Assembly (NCBI RefSeq): GCF_002807055.1
Contig: NZ_NIXN01000001.1
Coordinates: forward strand, 62,001 to 126,000
DNA from: Confluentibacter citreus
Lineage (GTDB): Bacteria; Bacteroidota; Bacteroidia; Flavobacteriales; Flavobacteriaceae
Length of the DNA: 64,000 nucleotides
Direction: 5' to 3'
Each line of letters begins with the position of its first letter. Position 1 is the stretch's first letter. This document shows positions 16,757 to 26,477 of the stretch, piece after piece. A model generated the notes under the pieces. The model saw nothing but the letters and a program-made list of their open reading frames with translations, was not told the DNA's origin and did not search any database. The position numbers and the translations under genes are program-made.

Positions 16757-18280
16757 CTATCCAATAATCATTCCTGCAATGGTCGCAGAAATTAAAGAAG
16801 CAATAGTACCTCCAAGTAGAGCTCTCATACCAAATTCCGATAAGGTTTTACGTTGTCCTGGGGCAAGCGAACCAATACCTCCTATTTGGATGCCTATGGA
16901 TGCAAAATTGGCGAAACCACATAACATATAAGTAGCAATAATTATAGATTTCTCGAATTTTAGGTGTGTAACGCTCGCTACATTTTTAAGTTCCGCTAAT
17001 TGAATATATCCAACAAATTCGCTTGCTGCTAGCTTAATACCTAATAGTTGTCCCATTAGCGCCATATCTTCCTTCGCAACACCAATAATCCACATAAGCG
17101 GTGCAAAAATATACCCCAAAATTAGCTCAAGTGAAAGGCTTTTATAAACGGTATTATTTAAAACCCAATCGTTGATATTGGTAACATCACCAATCCAACC
17201 TAATATACCATTCATCATGGCTATAAAAGCCACAAAAACCAAAAGCATCCCACCAACATTGACTGCTAATTTTAAACCTTCGGTAGTTCCATTGGCTATA
17301 GCATCTAAAAAATTAGTCCCAATGACTTCTTGCGAAACACTCACATCGTTATTAACTTCTTCGGTTTGCGGATATAATATTTTTGAAATGACAATGGCTC
17401 CCGGAGCTGCCATAACTGAAGCAGCTAACAAATGTTTTGCATAAAACAATCTCAATGCTGTGTCTTCACCTCCCAAAAAACCAATATAAGCAGCCAATAC
17501 AGCTCCAGCTACTGTTGCCATACCACCAATCATAACCAAAAGCATTTCAGACTTATTCATTTTTTCCAAGTATGCCTTAATCAGTAATGGCGCTTCGGTT
17601 TGTCCTAAAAAAATATTCCCTGCGACACTTAAACTTTCGGCCCCTGAAACTTTTAAAAATTTTGACAGCAGCCATGCCATCGCTTTCACTACTTTTTGTA
17701 TAACACCCAAGTAAAAAAGGACGGATGTTAGTGCTGAAAAAAATATGATTGTTGGTAATACTTGAAATGCAAAAATGTATCCAAATTTTTCCTGATCTAC
17801 GACCAAACCTTCAAATAAAAATTGGCTTCCTGCTTTTGTAAATTCTAAAACATTTACAAATAGACCGCCAACAAATTCGAATATGGTTTTAATAAATTCG
17901 ACCTTTAGAACGCCAACGGCAATAAGTAATTGAAATCCCAGGCCTAAACCTACAATCTTCCAATCTATGGCCTTTCTGTTCTTACTGAATAAAAACGCTA
18001 TAAATATTAAAAACCCCATCCCTAGAATACCACGCCATAAACTCTCTATTGAAAAACCTTGGCTTGGTATGATGTTATTTATTTCTAAAGATTGTGAAGT
18101 GATTTGTGAATTTTTATTTTGAAGTAATGCTGAATTCGCAGAATCTGAACTGATTAATGTTAATTGTGATTTGTCTTGTACTTGCTCAATGCCTGGAGCA
18201 TCTTTTATGTCTGGTTCTTGTGCTACTAGTGTTATTACACTGAATAAAATAACAAAAACAGACAAAAAAATATGCTTCAT
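16757..18280 (-). CDS. NupC-type concentrative nucleoside transporter
   Basis: A 507-residue inner-membrane nucleoside symporter. It has a signal-like N-terminus (MKHIFLSVFVILFSVITLVAQEPD) and a low-complexity region to about residue 75. The CNT core follows with many hydrophobic segments and family motifs GVLKVEFIKTIFEFVGG, SALTSVLFYLGVIQKVVKAMAW, AGNIFLGQTEAPLLIKAYL, MIGGMATVAGAVLAAYIGF, and the C-terminal TYMLCGFANFASIGIQIGGIGSLAPGQRKTLSEFGMRALLGG. It should scavenge nucleosides, which fits its place beside thyA and the bifunctional nuclease gene. The extended N-terminus is common in Bacteroidota members. Confidence 0.94.
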   Translation of the reverse strand: MKHIFLSVFVILFSVITLVAQEPDIKDAPGIEQVQDKSQLTLISSDSANSALLQNKNSQITSQSLEINNIIPSQGFSIESLWRGILGMGFLIFIAFLFSKNRKAIDWKIVGLGLGFQLLIAVGVLKVEFIKTIFEFVGGLFVNVLEFTKAGSQFLFEGLVVDQEKFGYIFAFQVLPTIIFFSALTSVLFYLGVIQKVVKAMAWLLSKFLKVSGAESLSVAGNIFLGQTEAPLLIKAYLEKMNKSEMLLVMIGGMATVAGAVLAAYIGFLGGEDTALRLFYAKHLLAASVMAAPGAIVISKILYPQTEEVNNDVSVSQEVIGTNFLDAIANGTTEGLKLAVNVGGMLLVFVAFIAMMNGILGWIGDVTNINDWVLNNTVYKSLSLELILGYIFAPLMWIIGVAKEDMALMGQLLGIKLAASEFVGYIQLAELKNVASVTHLKFEKSIIIATYMLCGFANFASIGIQIGGIGSLAPGQRKTLSEFGMRALLGGTIASLISATIAGMIIG

Positions 18281-18292
18281 ATGTTTTGAGTA

Positions 18293-18910
18293 TTATCGCT
18301 TGGAAATTTCATCCCTTATATGGGCTGCTTTTTCGTAATCTTCATTACCTACAGCCTCATCCAATAGATTATGGAGTTCTTCTAATGTTTTTGTTGAATA
18401 ATTTTCTTTTGGTGTACTTGATTCAAGATTACTATCTAACAATTCATCCATTAGAATACTATTCTCATTTTCATCCTCCTTTTGTTTTTTCGACTCCACT
18501 TTTAAATATATTCCTGCCTTATCTAATATGTTTTTATACGTGAAAATGGGTGCCTCAAAACGAAGCGCAAGAGCAATGGCATCACTGGTTCTAGCATCAA
18601 TGATTTCTTCAATTTTATCGCGTTCGCATATTAAGCTGGAATAAAATACACCATCAACCAATTTATGGATAATGACTTGTTTAATGACAATATCAAACCT
18701 ATCCGCAAAATTTTTGAACAAATCGTGAGTTAAAGGTCTTGGTGGTTTTATTTCCTTTTCTAAGGCAATGGCTATGGATTGAGCTTCAAATGCTCCAATA
18801 ACAATAGGAAGTTTGCGGTCTCCATCAACTTCATTCAATATTAATGCATACGCACCATTTTGGGTTTGACTATAAGATATCCCTTTTATATTTAATCTGA
18901 CTAGACTCAT
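18293..18910 (-). CDS. bifunctional nuclease domain protein with UVR motif
   Basis: A 205-residue protein. The first about 135 residues form a DUF151/bifunctional nuclease domain (LNIKGISYSQTQNGAYALILNE, LPIVIGAFEAQSIAIALE, PRPLTHDLFKN, DARTSDAIALALRFEAPIFT). The acidic middle is low complexity, and the C-terminus is a UvrB/UvrC-type motif (LHNLLDEAVGNEDYEKAAHIRDEISKR). BFN-family proteins have reported DNase/RNase activity; the role here is not known. It is 12 nt upstream of the nucleoside transporter on the same strand, so both may act in nucleic-acid turnover, which is inference. Confidence 0.92.
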   Translation of the reverse strand: MSLVRLNIKGISYSQTQNGAYALILNEVDGDRKLPIVIGAFEAQSIAIALEKEIKPPRPLTHDLFKNFADRFDIVIKQVIIHKLVDGVFYSSLICERDKIEEIIDARTSDAIALALRFEAPIFTYKNILDKAGIYLKVESKKQKEDENENSILMDELLDSNLESSTPKENYSTKTLEELHNLLDEAVGNEDYEKAAHIRDEISKR

Positions 18911-19031
18911 AATTTATAAAAACGCAAAGAACTGTTTAAATTAGGACTTTACCAAACTGCCTAATGCAGATTTATCTATAAAAACCGAATTTAACAGCCT
19001 TTTTTTGCTAATACAATTTATAAAAAATAAT

Positions 19032-19991
19032 TTATTGTTGTGCTTTAAATGCCTTTAATTTTTCTATAAGTTGCGGAACCACTACAAAAGCATCTCCAAC
19101 CACTCCGTAGTCGGCCGCTTTAAAGAAAGGCGCTTCAGGATCTGAATTGATAACCACCTTAACCTTTGAGGCATTAATTCCAGCTAAATGCTGAATGGCC
19201 CCAGAAATACCGATAGCTATGTATAAATTTGCAGCAACAGGCTTTCCTGTTTGCCCAACGTGCTCACCGTGTGGTCTCCAACCTAAATCGGAAACCGGTT
19301 TGGAACATGCTGTGGCAGCACCTAAAACGGAAGCCAGTTCTTCAATCATGCCCCAATTTTCGGGTCCTTTTAAACCTCTTCCAGCCGAAACAACAATCTC
19401 AGCATCGGCTATACTTACTTTCCCAGCTACTTTATCAACCGATTCTATTTTCATCCCTGATTCTGCAAGCACAGGAGAAAATGTTTCGGCGGTAGCACTC
19501 CCTGAAGATTCTACTAAACCAAACGAATTATTAGACACTCCAACTATTTTTACATCGGTTGTTATCTGTACAAATTCAAAAGCTTTATTTGTAAATGCTG
19601 TGCGTTTAACAGTAAATGGGGACACATTTGAAGGTACCTCAATAACATTAGATGCAAAACCAGCATTAAGCTCCACTGCCAATAAGGGCGCTAAATACTT
19701 GCTATTGGCACTTGAGCCAATAATAACCACTTTGGTGCTTTCTTTTTCGGCAGCTTGTTTTATGATATTTGCATATATTTTAGCATTAAAATTATCCAAC
19801 TGCGAGTTGGCTACATTTAATACTTTATCTACGCCATACATTGCCAATTGAGATGTATCACTAACATTCATTGCTATGGCTGTAACCGTTGTTCCCAATT
19901 GATTGGCAACTGCTTTGGCATAAGAAGCAACCTCAAAAGCTACTTTTTTAAATTTTCCTTGTTCTGATTCTGTATATACTAAAACTGACAT
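19032..19991 (-). CDS. etfA: electron transfer flavoprotein alpha subunit
   Basis: A 319-residue FixB/EtfA protein. The N-terminal domain has VLVYTESEQGKFKKVAFEVASYA. The C-terminal FAD domain has VSAGRGLKGPENWGMIEELASVLGAATACSKPVSDLGW, then HGEHVGQTGKPVAANLYIAIGISGAIQHLAG and VINSDPEAPFFKAADYGVVGDAFVVVPQL. With the beta subunit it forms an FAD/AMP heterodimer that takes electrons from acyl-CoA dehydrogenases to the quinone pool. It follows etfB on the same strand after 60 nt. That gap holds a short palindromic repeat. Confidence 0.97.
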   Translation of the reverse strand: MSVLVYTESEQGKFKKVAFEVASYAKAVANQLGTTVTAIAMNVSDTSQLAMYGVDKVLNVANSQLDNFNAKIYANIIKQAAEKESTKVVIIGSSANSKYLAPLLAVELNAGFASNVIEVPSNVSPFTVKRTAFTNKAFEFVQITTDVKIVGVSNNSFGLVESSGSATAETFSPVLAESGMKIESVDKVAGKVSIADAEIVVSAGRGLKGPENWGMIEELASVLGAATACSKPVSDLGWRPHGEHVGQTGKPVAANLYIAIGISGAIQHLAGINASKVKVVINSDPEAPFFKAADYGVVGDAFVVVPQLIEKLKAFKAQQ

Positions 19992-20004
19992 AATTATTCT
20001 TTTT

Positions 20005-20030
20005 TGTCACCCTGAACTAGTTCAGGATCT
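20005..20030. repeat. short palindromic repeat in the etfB-etfA gap (copy 3)
   Basis: A perfect 16-bp palindrome CCTGAACTAGTTCAGG (20011-20026), flanked by TTGTCAC before and ATCT after. Read on the minus strand the order is AGAT...GTGACAA, the same flanks as copy 4 at 39079. Confidence 0.65.
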
Positions 20031-20051
20031 CATTATTTTTTCTTTAAGTTG

Positions 20052-20798
20052 TTAAATCACTTTGGCTTCAATATGAAGTAAGTTTACTAACTCATCTAAA
20101 TTATCCAGAGACACTAATTTTACAGCACCTTTTGGGGCCGGTTTCTCAAATTTAGTAGATATTGTTTCTGCATTAGTAGCAACGGGTTCTACAACCGTCA
20201 ATGCTTTTTGACGGGCCATCATAATACCTCTCATGTTTGGTATACGTAGATCACTTTCTTCAACCAAGCCTTTTTGTCCGCCAATAACCAATGGTAACGA
20301 TGTGGAAAGCGTTTCTTTACCACCATCAATTTCCCTAATAGCTTTCACTGAATTACCTTCAACCTCTAAACCAATACAATTGTTGATAAAATTAGCGTTT
20401 GTTAAACCTGCAATCATACCTGGCACCATCCCACCATTATAATCAATAGACTCACGACCTGCAATAACCAAATCGTAACCACCATCTTTTACCACATTTG
20501 CCAATTGTTTTGCTACCGAAAAACCATCCGTAGGGACTGTATTTACTCTTATAGCAGCATCTGCTCCTATCGCTAAAGCTTTACGAAGTGTTGGTTCAGT
20601 TTCTAGCCCACCAACATTAACAACAGTGACCGTTGCGCCTTGTTTTTCCTTAAACCACATAGCGCGGGTTAAGCCAAACTCATCATTTGGGTTAATTACA
20701 AATTGAACTCCATTAGCATCAAACTTGCTATTGTCATTAGCAAAATTAATTTTTGAAGTGGTATCCGGTACATGACTAATGCATACTAGTATTTTCAT
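20052..20798 (-). CDS. etfB: electron transfer flavoprotein beta subunit
   Basis: A 248-residue FixA/EtfB protein. I start it at MKILVCISHVPDTTSKI, the usual family start; an in-frame ATG 18 nt further upstream is possible but adds only MFKLLK. It has FVINPNDEFGLTRAMWFKE, VTVVNVGG, the AMP-binding region IRVNTVPTDGFSVAKQLANV, LVIAGRESIDYNGGMVPGMIAGL and the signature-type region LRIPNMRGIMMARQKALTVVEP. It pairs with etfA downstream. It is divergent from pdhB with a 290-nt gap. Confidence 0.96.
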   Translation of the reverse strand: MKILVCISHVPDTTSKINFANDNSKFDANGVQFVINPNDEFGLTRAMWFKEKQGATVTVVNVGGLETEPTLRKALAIGADAAIRVNTVPTDGFSVAKQLANVVKDGGYDLVIAGRESIDYNGGMVPGMIAGLTNANFINNCIGLEVEGNSVKAIREIDGGKETLSTSLPLVIGGQKGLVEESDLRIPNMRGIMMARQKALTVVEPVATNAETISTKFEKPAPKGAVKLVSLDNLDELVNLLHIEAKVI

Positions 20799-21008
20799 TT
20801 TCAATAATTTAAACATATTTATATTTCTTCTGTATTCTGGGCTATAAATAGCATATAATAGTATCTATAACCAAATACAAAAAGGCTAAAATCGGTAACG
20901 TTTTCATTGATTTTAAAGCTACGAAGTTAATTATTTTATTCTAAATAATTATTATGCACGCATAATAAATTTAAATAATTCTTTTAAGAATAGTACACCT
21001 TTTATTCC

Positions 21009-21016
21009 TATTTTTG
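21009..21016 (+). promoter_or_regulatory. candidate -7 element of pdhB
   Basis: TATTTTTG fits TAnnTTTG, 72 nt before the pdhB ATG. No TTG is present at the usual distance, so support is partial. Confidence 0.4.
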
Positions 21017-21088
21017 CAATTGAATTTACACAAGGTATTCAAGATAAGTATTAAGAAATTCCTGTATTGGGGAAGATAAAATAAGCGA

Positions 21089-22066
21089 ATGAAGACAATT
21101 CAATTTAGAGAAGCTATTTGCGAAGCGATGAGCGAAGAAATGCGCAGAGATGAAAGCATTTATTTAATGGGTGAAGAAGTTGCAGAATATAATGGCGCCT
21201 ACAAAGCATCAAAAGGTATGCTTGACGAATTTGGAGCAAAACGAGTGATTGATACACCCATAGCAGAACTTGGTTTTGCTGGTATTGCAATTGGCTCTAC
21301 CATGACAGGTTGCCGTCCTATTGTTGAGTATATGACGTTCAACTTTTCTCTCGTTGGAATTGATCAAATTATAAACAATGCTGCCAAAATAAGACAAATG
21401 TCTGGTGGTCAATTTAAATGTCCTATTGTATTTCGTGGGCCAACAGCATCTGCTGGTCAATTAGGTGCTACGCACTCACAAGCCTTTGAAAGTTGGTTTG
21501 CCAATACACCAGGATTAAAAGTGGTAGTTCCATCAAATCCTTATGATGCCAAAGGACTTTTAAAAGCGGCTATTCGTGACGATGACCCGGTTATTTTTAT
21601 GGAAAGTGAGCAAATGTATGGTGATAAAGGCGAAGTTCCTGAAGGCGAATATGTTATTCCATTAGGAGTAGCGGACATTAAACGTGAAGGTACGGATGTA
21701 ACCATTGTCTCTTTTGGTAAAATTATAAAAGAAGCTTACATAGCTGCCGACGAATTAGCTAAAGAAGGTATTTCTTGTGAAATTATAGATTTACGCACTG
21801 TAAGACCTCTAGATAAAGAAGCTATTTTGAAATCAGTTAAAAAAACAAATCGTCTAGTCGTTTTAGAAGAAGCATGGCCTTTTGGTAATGTAGCTACTGA
21901 AATTACTTATATCGTTCAATCTGAGGCATTTGATTATCTAGATGCTCCAGTTGTAAAAATTAATACTGCTGATACTCCAGCTCCATACTCACCTGTTCTG
22001 TTAGCAGAATGGTTGCCAAATAGCAAAGAGGTGATTAAAGCGGTAAAAAAAGTTTTATATAAATAA
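21089..22066 (+). CDS. pdhB: pyruvate dehydrogenase E1 component, beta subunit
   Basis: A 325-residue transketolase-fold subunit of the pyruvate dehydrogenase complex. It begins MKTIQFREAICEAMSEEMRRDESIYLMGEEV and has YKASKGMLDEFGAKRVIDTPIAELGFAGIAIGSTMTGCRPIVEYMTFNF. It continues with FRGPTASAGQLGATHSQAFESWFANTPGLKVVVPSNPYDAKGLLKAAI and ends with the C-terminal ferredoxin-binding-like domain (CEIIDLRTVRPLDKEAI...LEEAWPFGNVATEI). The alpha subunit gene is not in the window, so E1 subunits are encoded apart. A terminator follows directly. Confidence 0.95.
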   Translation: MKTIQFREAICEAMSEEMRRDESIYLMGEEVAEYNGAYKASKGMLDEFGAKRVIDTPIAELGFAGIAIGSTMTGCRPIVEYMTFNFSLVGIDQIINNAAKIRQMSGGQFKCPIVFRGPTASAGQLGATHSQAFESWFANTPGLKVVVPSNPYDAKGLLKAAIRDDDPVIFMESEQMYGDKGEVPEGEYVIPLGVADIKREGTDVTIVSFGKIIKEAYIAADELAKEGISCEIIDLRTVRPLDKEAILKSVKKTNRLVVLEEAWPFGNVATEITYIVQSEAFDYLDAPVVKINTADTPAPYSPVLLAEWLPNSKEVIKAVKKVLYK

Positions 22067-22089
22067 ATTAAAGCATTTTACGTTATATA

Positions 22090-22124
22090 AACTTCATTAG
22101 CACACTTGTTGATGAAGTTTTTTT
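22090..22124 (+). terminator. terminator of pdhB
   Basis: AACTTCAT (22090-22097) pairs with ATGAAGTT (22112-22119), followed by seven T. It sits between pdhB and the DUF5686 gene that starts at 22131, only a few bases after the T-run. Confidence 0.85.
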
Positions 22125-22130
22125 GTATAT

Positions 22131-24626
22131 ATGAAGTTAAAACTAACTGTTGCCCTATTTTTATTTGGAATTCTATCCCTACTTGCTCAAACTAAAGTAA
22201 GCGGCTATGTTTTTGACGAATACAACCAATCTGTTCCGTTTGCCAATATCTTGTTTAAAGGTTCTTCCCAAGGAACCATTACAGATGAAAACGGAAAATT
22301 TTATTTAGAATCTGCCCAAACTTGGAATACTTTAATTGTTTCTTTTATGGGTTACCAAACCCTTGAAATTGCTTTAGATAAAAAAGTGAATTTCGATTTA
22401 AAATTCACACTAAAGGAAGAAGCCTCTCAATTAGAACAAGTATTTATCACCACTGGTAAACAATCCAAGAAAAACAATCCTGCTATAGATATTCTTAGAA
22501 AAATATGGGAGCATGAGCGGAAAAATGGTTTACAAAAATTCAATCAGTATGAGTATAGCAAATACGAAAAAGTAGAATTTGACATCAATACCATTGATAG
22601 CTCGCTCATGAAAAGCAAGCTCTTTAAAGGGATGGAATTTGTTTTTGATCAAGTAGACACCTCCAGTGTTACCGGAAAAACATACCTACCTATGTTTATC
22701 AACGAAGCCGTTTCGCAAGTGTATGGCGACAATCTTATCAACAAGAAAAAAGAAGTCTTAAAAGGGAATAAAAACTCTGGCTTTAGTGATAATCAAACTA
22801 TTATTGACTTTGTTGGTGAATTATATCCCGATTTTAATATCTATGATAATTATCTGCAGTTTTTTGATAAAGGTTTTGTAAGTCCATTGTCTAAAACGGG
22901 CATTAATACTTATAATTATGTATTAGCAGATAGCTCATTTATAGATAATAAATGGTGCTATAATATTATTTATTATCCCAGGCGAAAAAATGAATTGACT
23001 TTTAAAGGTAATTTTTGGGTGGCCGATACCACATATGCCATTAAAGAAATTAATCTTCAAGCATCAAAAAGCGCCAATATTAATTGGGTAAAAGATATTT
23101 ATATCGAACAAGAATTTGAAGTATTGAACGATTCCGTTTTTCTCATAAAACGAGATTATATGATGTCTGATTTTGCTTTTAACAAAAAAGAAACTTCGCA
23201 TGGTATTTATGGTAAACGCACCACATTGTATGATAATTATGTGTTCGATAACGTAATTGATAAAAAGTTCTACGACGAAGATGTTTATAACTATAATGAA
23301 GATGTTTACGACAGGGATGATGATTTTTGGACTGAAAATCGCTTAGAAGCTTTAAATAATGACGAGAAGGGTGTTTATAAAATGTTAGATACCTTAAAAA
23401 CAGTCAAAAAATTTAAACGCCTGTATAATTTGGGCAGTATTCTAGCTTCTGGCTATATTGAGTTCAATTCGTTGCCACTTGATTATGGCCCTATATTTTC
23501 AACTTTCGGATTCAATGAAGTAGAAGGATTACGTTTACGGACTGGTGGACGAACCTATTTTGGAAGAAACGATTTATGGCGAGTGGAAGGGTTTTTAGCC
23601 TACGGATTTAAAGACGATAAATTTAAGTACGGTATTTCTGGTAAATGGCTTTTAGATAAAAAAAGCCGGTTCATTATTTCTGGAGGAAATAGGCGTGATG
23701 TTGAACAAATTGGGGCTAGCTTAACAACCTCTACGGACGTATTGGGACGTAGTTTTGCTTCCTCTGCAGTAGTAGGGACGGGAGCTAATGATAAATTAAC
23801 ATCTATAAATCTGACTAGTTTAGCTATTGAGCTTGAGCCTTGGCGTAATTTTATAATGAGATTGGGCGGGAATTACAGAACATTACAATCAGCTTCACCA
23901 ACTTTTAGTTTGGATTACAACACACCAAACGGTATTGAGTCTGAAATAAAACAGTTTGAATCCTCTGTCTCTGTTTCTTATTTTCCAGGTAGAAAAATGA
24001 CAGGTTTTGGAGTAGAACGTAAAATTGCCAATGATAACTTCGCCAGCCTTTTTGCTCAAGTAAGTCGGGGTGATAAAGGTGTGTTAGATAGTGATTTCGA
24101 CTATACTAAAGTTCAGTTTTCTTATATTCAACCTTGGCAAGTTGGAGGTTATGGCAGATTAACAACTACCTTAGAAGCTGGTAAAACCTTTGGCGAAGTT
24201 CCTTTAGGATTGTTAAGCATCATACCAGGCAATCAATCGTATTTCTCAATTTATAATACTTTTCCCCAATTAGATTTTTATGAGTTTGTTTCAGACACGT
24301 ATACGTCATTTCATTTAGAGCATAATTTCAATGGCCGGATCTTTTCAAGAATTCCCTTTTTAAGAAAATATAATCTTAGGGAGATTGTAAGTTTACGCGG
24401 TGTTTGGGGAGACATTTCAGATGCAAATGTGGCATTAAGCACAACAAGCAACCCAAACAGTATTCCATTAATAGCTCCTAATGATAAAGTGTATTATGAG
24501 TATAGCTTCGGGATTGGAAATATTTTTAAAGTCTTTAGAATTGACTTTAATTTTAGAGGTAACTATCTAGAAAATGAAAATGCCCGAAAATTTGGAATTA
24601 CGGGCACTTTCGGATTTTATTTTTAA
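22131..24626 (+). CDS. DUF5686/carboxypeptidase-regulatory-like outer-membrane protein
   Basis: An 831-residue protein. A signal peptide (MKLKLTVALFLFGILSLLAQ) is followed by a carboxypeptidase-D regulatory-like beta-sandwich (about 23-105; KVSGYVFDEYNQSVPFANILFKGSSQGTITDENGKFYL). The rest matches DUF5686: ILRKIWEHERKNGLQKFNQYEYSKYEKVEFDIN, then AVSQVYGD, FVGELYPDFNIYDNY and YNIIYYPRRKNELTFKGNFWVADTTYAIKEI. It ends with beta-strand-rich barrel sequence, final residues FGITGTFGFYF. A barrel in the outer membrane is likely; function is unknown. It starts so close after the pdhB terminator that its promoter must lie within that terminator region or the end of pdhB. Confidence 0.9.
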   Translation: MKLKLTVALFLFGILSLLAQTKVSGYVFDEYNQSVPFANILFKGSSQGTITDENGKFYLESAQTWNTLIVSFMGYQTLEIALDKKVNFDLKFTLKEEASQLEQVFITTGKQSKKNNPAIDILRKIWEHERKNGLQKFNQYEYSKYEKVEFDINTIDSSLMKSKLFKGMEFVFDQVDTSSVTGKTYLPMFINEAVSQVYGDNLINKKKEVLKGNKNSGFSDNQTIIDFVGELYPDFNIYDNYLQFFDKGFVSPLSKTGINTYNYVLADSSFIDNKWCYNIIYYPRRKNELTFKGNFWVADTTYAIKEINLQASKSANINWVKDIYIEQEFEVLNDSVFLIKRDYMMSDFAFNKKETSHGIYGKRTTLYDNYVFDNVIDKKFYDEDVYNYNEDVYDRDDDFWTENRLEALNNDEKGVYKMLDTLKTVKKFKRLYNLGSILASGYIEFNSLPLDYGPIFSTFGFNEVEGLRLRTGGRTYFGRNDLWRVEGFLAYGFKDDKFKYGISGKWLLDKKSRFIISGGNRRDVEQIGASLTTSTDVLGRSFASSAVVGTGANDKLTSINLTSLAIELEPWRNFIMRLGGNYRTLQSASPTFSLDYNTPNGIESEIKQFESSVSVSYFPGRKMTGFGVERKIANDNFASLFAQVSRGDKGVLDSDFDYTKVQFSYIQPWQVGGYGRLTTTLEAGKTFGEVPLGLLSIIPGNQSYFSIYNTFPQLDFYEFVSDTYTSFHLEHNFNGRIFSRIPFLRKYNLREIVSLRGVWGDISDANVALSTTSNPNSIPLIAPNDKVYYEYSFGIGNIFKVFRIDFNFRGNYLENENARKFGITGTFGFYF

Positions 24627-24647
24627 CATTGCTTAAAAGCAATATAT

Positions 24648-25094
24648 TTATTCAATTCTTTTATATTCTAAACCAGGGCCATCACAGGCATTCCAGGTTG
24701 CTCTCATATCACTTATAGATGTTATCCATAAAACTTCTACTAAAGACGTTGAATAACAATTGCCAATTAATTCATTATCTGCTTGATGCGTTAAAATTAA
24801 ATATGTTCCATCAACTAATTCCTGAAAATCAAATGTTCCTGCTGACTCAGTAATAATATCATTCCTTTCTCTGGATTTTATGAAAGTCCCATCACTATTT
24901 AATACATAGATTTCCTGCCATTCCATGAAAAGACCTTCTGTCATAGAATTTGGTGTTTGTCCAAACATTTTTTTTAACTGCCATTTCTGTGGAAAAGAAT
25001 CCAAATCTTGAAAAGGCTGTATATTATCATTGGAATTATTCGAACAGGAAAATAAAACTATCACACTTACTAAAAGGATTAAAACTTTTTTCAT
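24648..25094 (-). CDS. small lipocalin-like lipoprotein, function unknown
   Basis: A 148-residue lipoprotein starting MKKVLILLVSVIVLFSCSNN with a lipobox at LFSC. I prefer this ATG at 25092-25094 to a longer reading from 25154, because the lipoprotein signal starts here. The mature part (FPQKWQLKKMFGQTPNSM, VLNSDGTFIKSRE, TESAGTFDFQELVDGTYLILTH) has the strand pattern of lipocalin-like domains common in Flavobacteriia. It is convergent with DUF5686 and 75 nt after clpX. No specific role can be given. Confidence 0.75.
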   Translation of the reverse strand: MKKVLILLVSVIVLFSCSNNSNDNIQPFQDLDSFPQKWQLKKMFGQTPNSMTEGLFMEWQEIYVLNSDGTFIKSRERNDIITESAGTFDFQELVDGTYLILTHQADNELIGNCYSTSLVEVLWITSISDMRATWNACDGPGLEYKRIE

Positions 25095-25169
25095 CTTTAT
25101 CTTATTTTTAAATAAGAGATGTAAAATCCTTATTAAGGTTGCGTGAAAATACATTAAATTTTAAAAACT

Positions 25170-26402
25170 TTAAGAAACCGCTTTTAACTTTTTCAGTGTG
25201 GTTTTTGACAATTTATCTTCTGCATACATTTTAGTAACGTTCAATTTTTTCTCATCGCTACTGGGCAATTCAAACATCGCATCTGTTAGAATTTCTTCAC
25301 ATAAGGAACGTAAACCCCTAGCTCCAAGCTTATATTCTAAAGCTTTATCAACTATATAATCTAAAGCGCCATCAGTAATACTAAATTCTATATTATCCAT
25401 GGTAAACAGCTTTTTATATTGTTTAATGATGGCATTTTTAGGCTCAGTAAGAATGGCTCTTAATGTTTCAGCATCTAAAGGATCCATGTATGTTAACACA
25501 GGTAATCGTCCAATAATTTCAGGTATTAAACCAAAATCTTTTAAATCTTTAGGAATGATATATTGCAATAAATTATTTTGGTCCACTACATCATCAGATA
25601 TGGAAGCACTATAACCAACCGCTTGCATGTTCAAACGTCTAGATATGATACGCTCGATGCCATCAAATGCACCACCGGCAATAAATAAAATATTTTCTGT
25701 ATTGACTTCAATAAATTTTTGGTCTGGATGTTTTCTACCTCCTTTTGGCGGCACATTAACAACGGTACCTTCCAATAATTTTAAAAGAGCTTGTTGCACA
25801 CCTTCCCCAGATACATCACGCGTTATGGAAGGGTTATCACTTTTACGTGCTATCTTATCTATTTCGTCAATAAACACGATGCCTTTTTCTGCTTTTTCAA
25901 GATTATAATCTGCAGCCTGTAGCAATCGGGTTAAAATACTTTCAACGTCTTCACCCACATAACCTGCTTCTGTTAAAACAGTTGCGTCTACAATAGCCAA
26001 AGGCACGTTTAGCATTCTAGCGATTGTTTTAGCCATCAAGGTTTTACCAGTTCCTGTTTGACCAACCATAATGATATTACTTTTTTGAATATCAATATCA
26101 TCATTAGTTGTTGGCTGTAACAAACGTTTGTAATGGTTATAAACCGCTACAGACATAACTTTTTTTGTTGAATCTTGGCCAATAATGTACTGATCTAAAA
26201 ATTCTTTGATCTGTAAAGGTTTACGTAATTTTAGTTCTGCGGATAAATCGCCACTATCAGTTTGCTTAGATTCTTCAATAACAATTCCATGTGCTTGCTC
26301 AATACATCTATCGCATATATGTGCATCTAATCCTGCTATTAATAGGTTAGTTTCGGGTTTTTTTCTACCACAAAACGAGCATTCCAATTGTTCTTTTGCC
26401 AT
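25170..26402 (-). CDS. clpX: ATP-dependent Clp protease ATP-binding subunit ClpX
   Basis: A 410-residue AAA+ unfoldase. It has the N-terminal zinc-binding domain ([26 protein letters not shown]), [31 protein letters not shown], Walker [29 protein letters not shown], Walker [30 protein letters not shown], and [27 protein letters not shown]. It unfolds substrates and feeds them to ClpP, whose gene lies 75 nt upstream on the same strand. Length and motifs are complete. Confidence 0.99.
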   Translation of the reverse strand: MAKEQLECSFCGRKKPETNLLIAGLDAHICDRCIEQAHGIVIEESKQTDSGDLSAELKLRKPLQIKEFLDQYIIGQDSTKKVMSVAVYNHYKRLLQPTTNDDIDIQKSNIIMVGQTGTGKTLMAKTIARMLNVPLAIVDATVLTEAGYVGEDVESILTRLLQAADYNLEKAEKGIVFIDEIDKIARKSDNPSITRDVSGEGVQQALLKLLEGTVVNVPPKGGRKHPDQKFIEVNTENILFIAGGAFDGIERIISRRLNMQAVGYSASISDDVVDQNNLLQYIIPKDLKDFGLIPEIIGRLPVLTYMDPLDAETLRAILTEPKNAIIKQYKKLFTMDNIEFSITDGALDYIVDKALEYKLGARGLRSLCEEILTDAMFELPSSDEKKLNVTKMYAEDKLSKTTLKKLKAVS

Positions 26403-26477
26403 TAATCATTTGTTTAAAATGAGAGAAAAATGATGTTAATTCTCTTATTAGAATTTATAAAATTACAAAAAAAATGT

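Noticed and set aside
19195-19851. 218-codon plus-strand frame
   Set aside because: Fully antisense to etfA, whose FAD-binding motifs are intact; no independent motif or promoter.
24628-24643. Hairpin ATTGCTTAAAAGCAAT between DUF5686 and the small lipoprotein as a terminator
   Set aside because: The 7-bp AT-rich stem has no T-run on either strand, so support is too weak.
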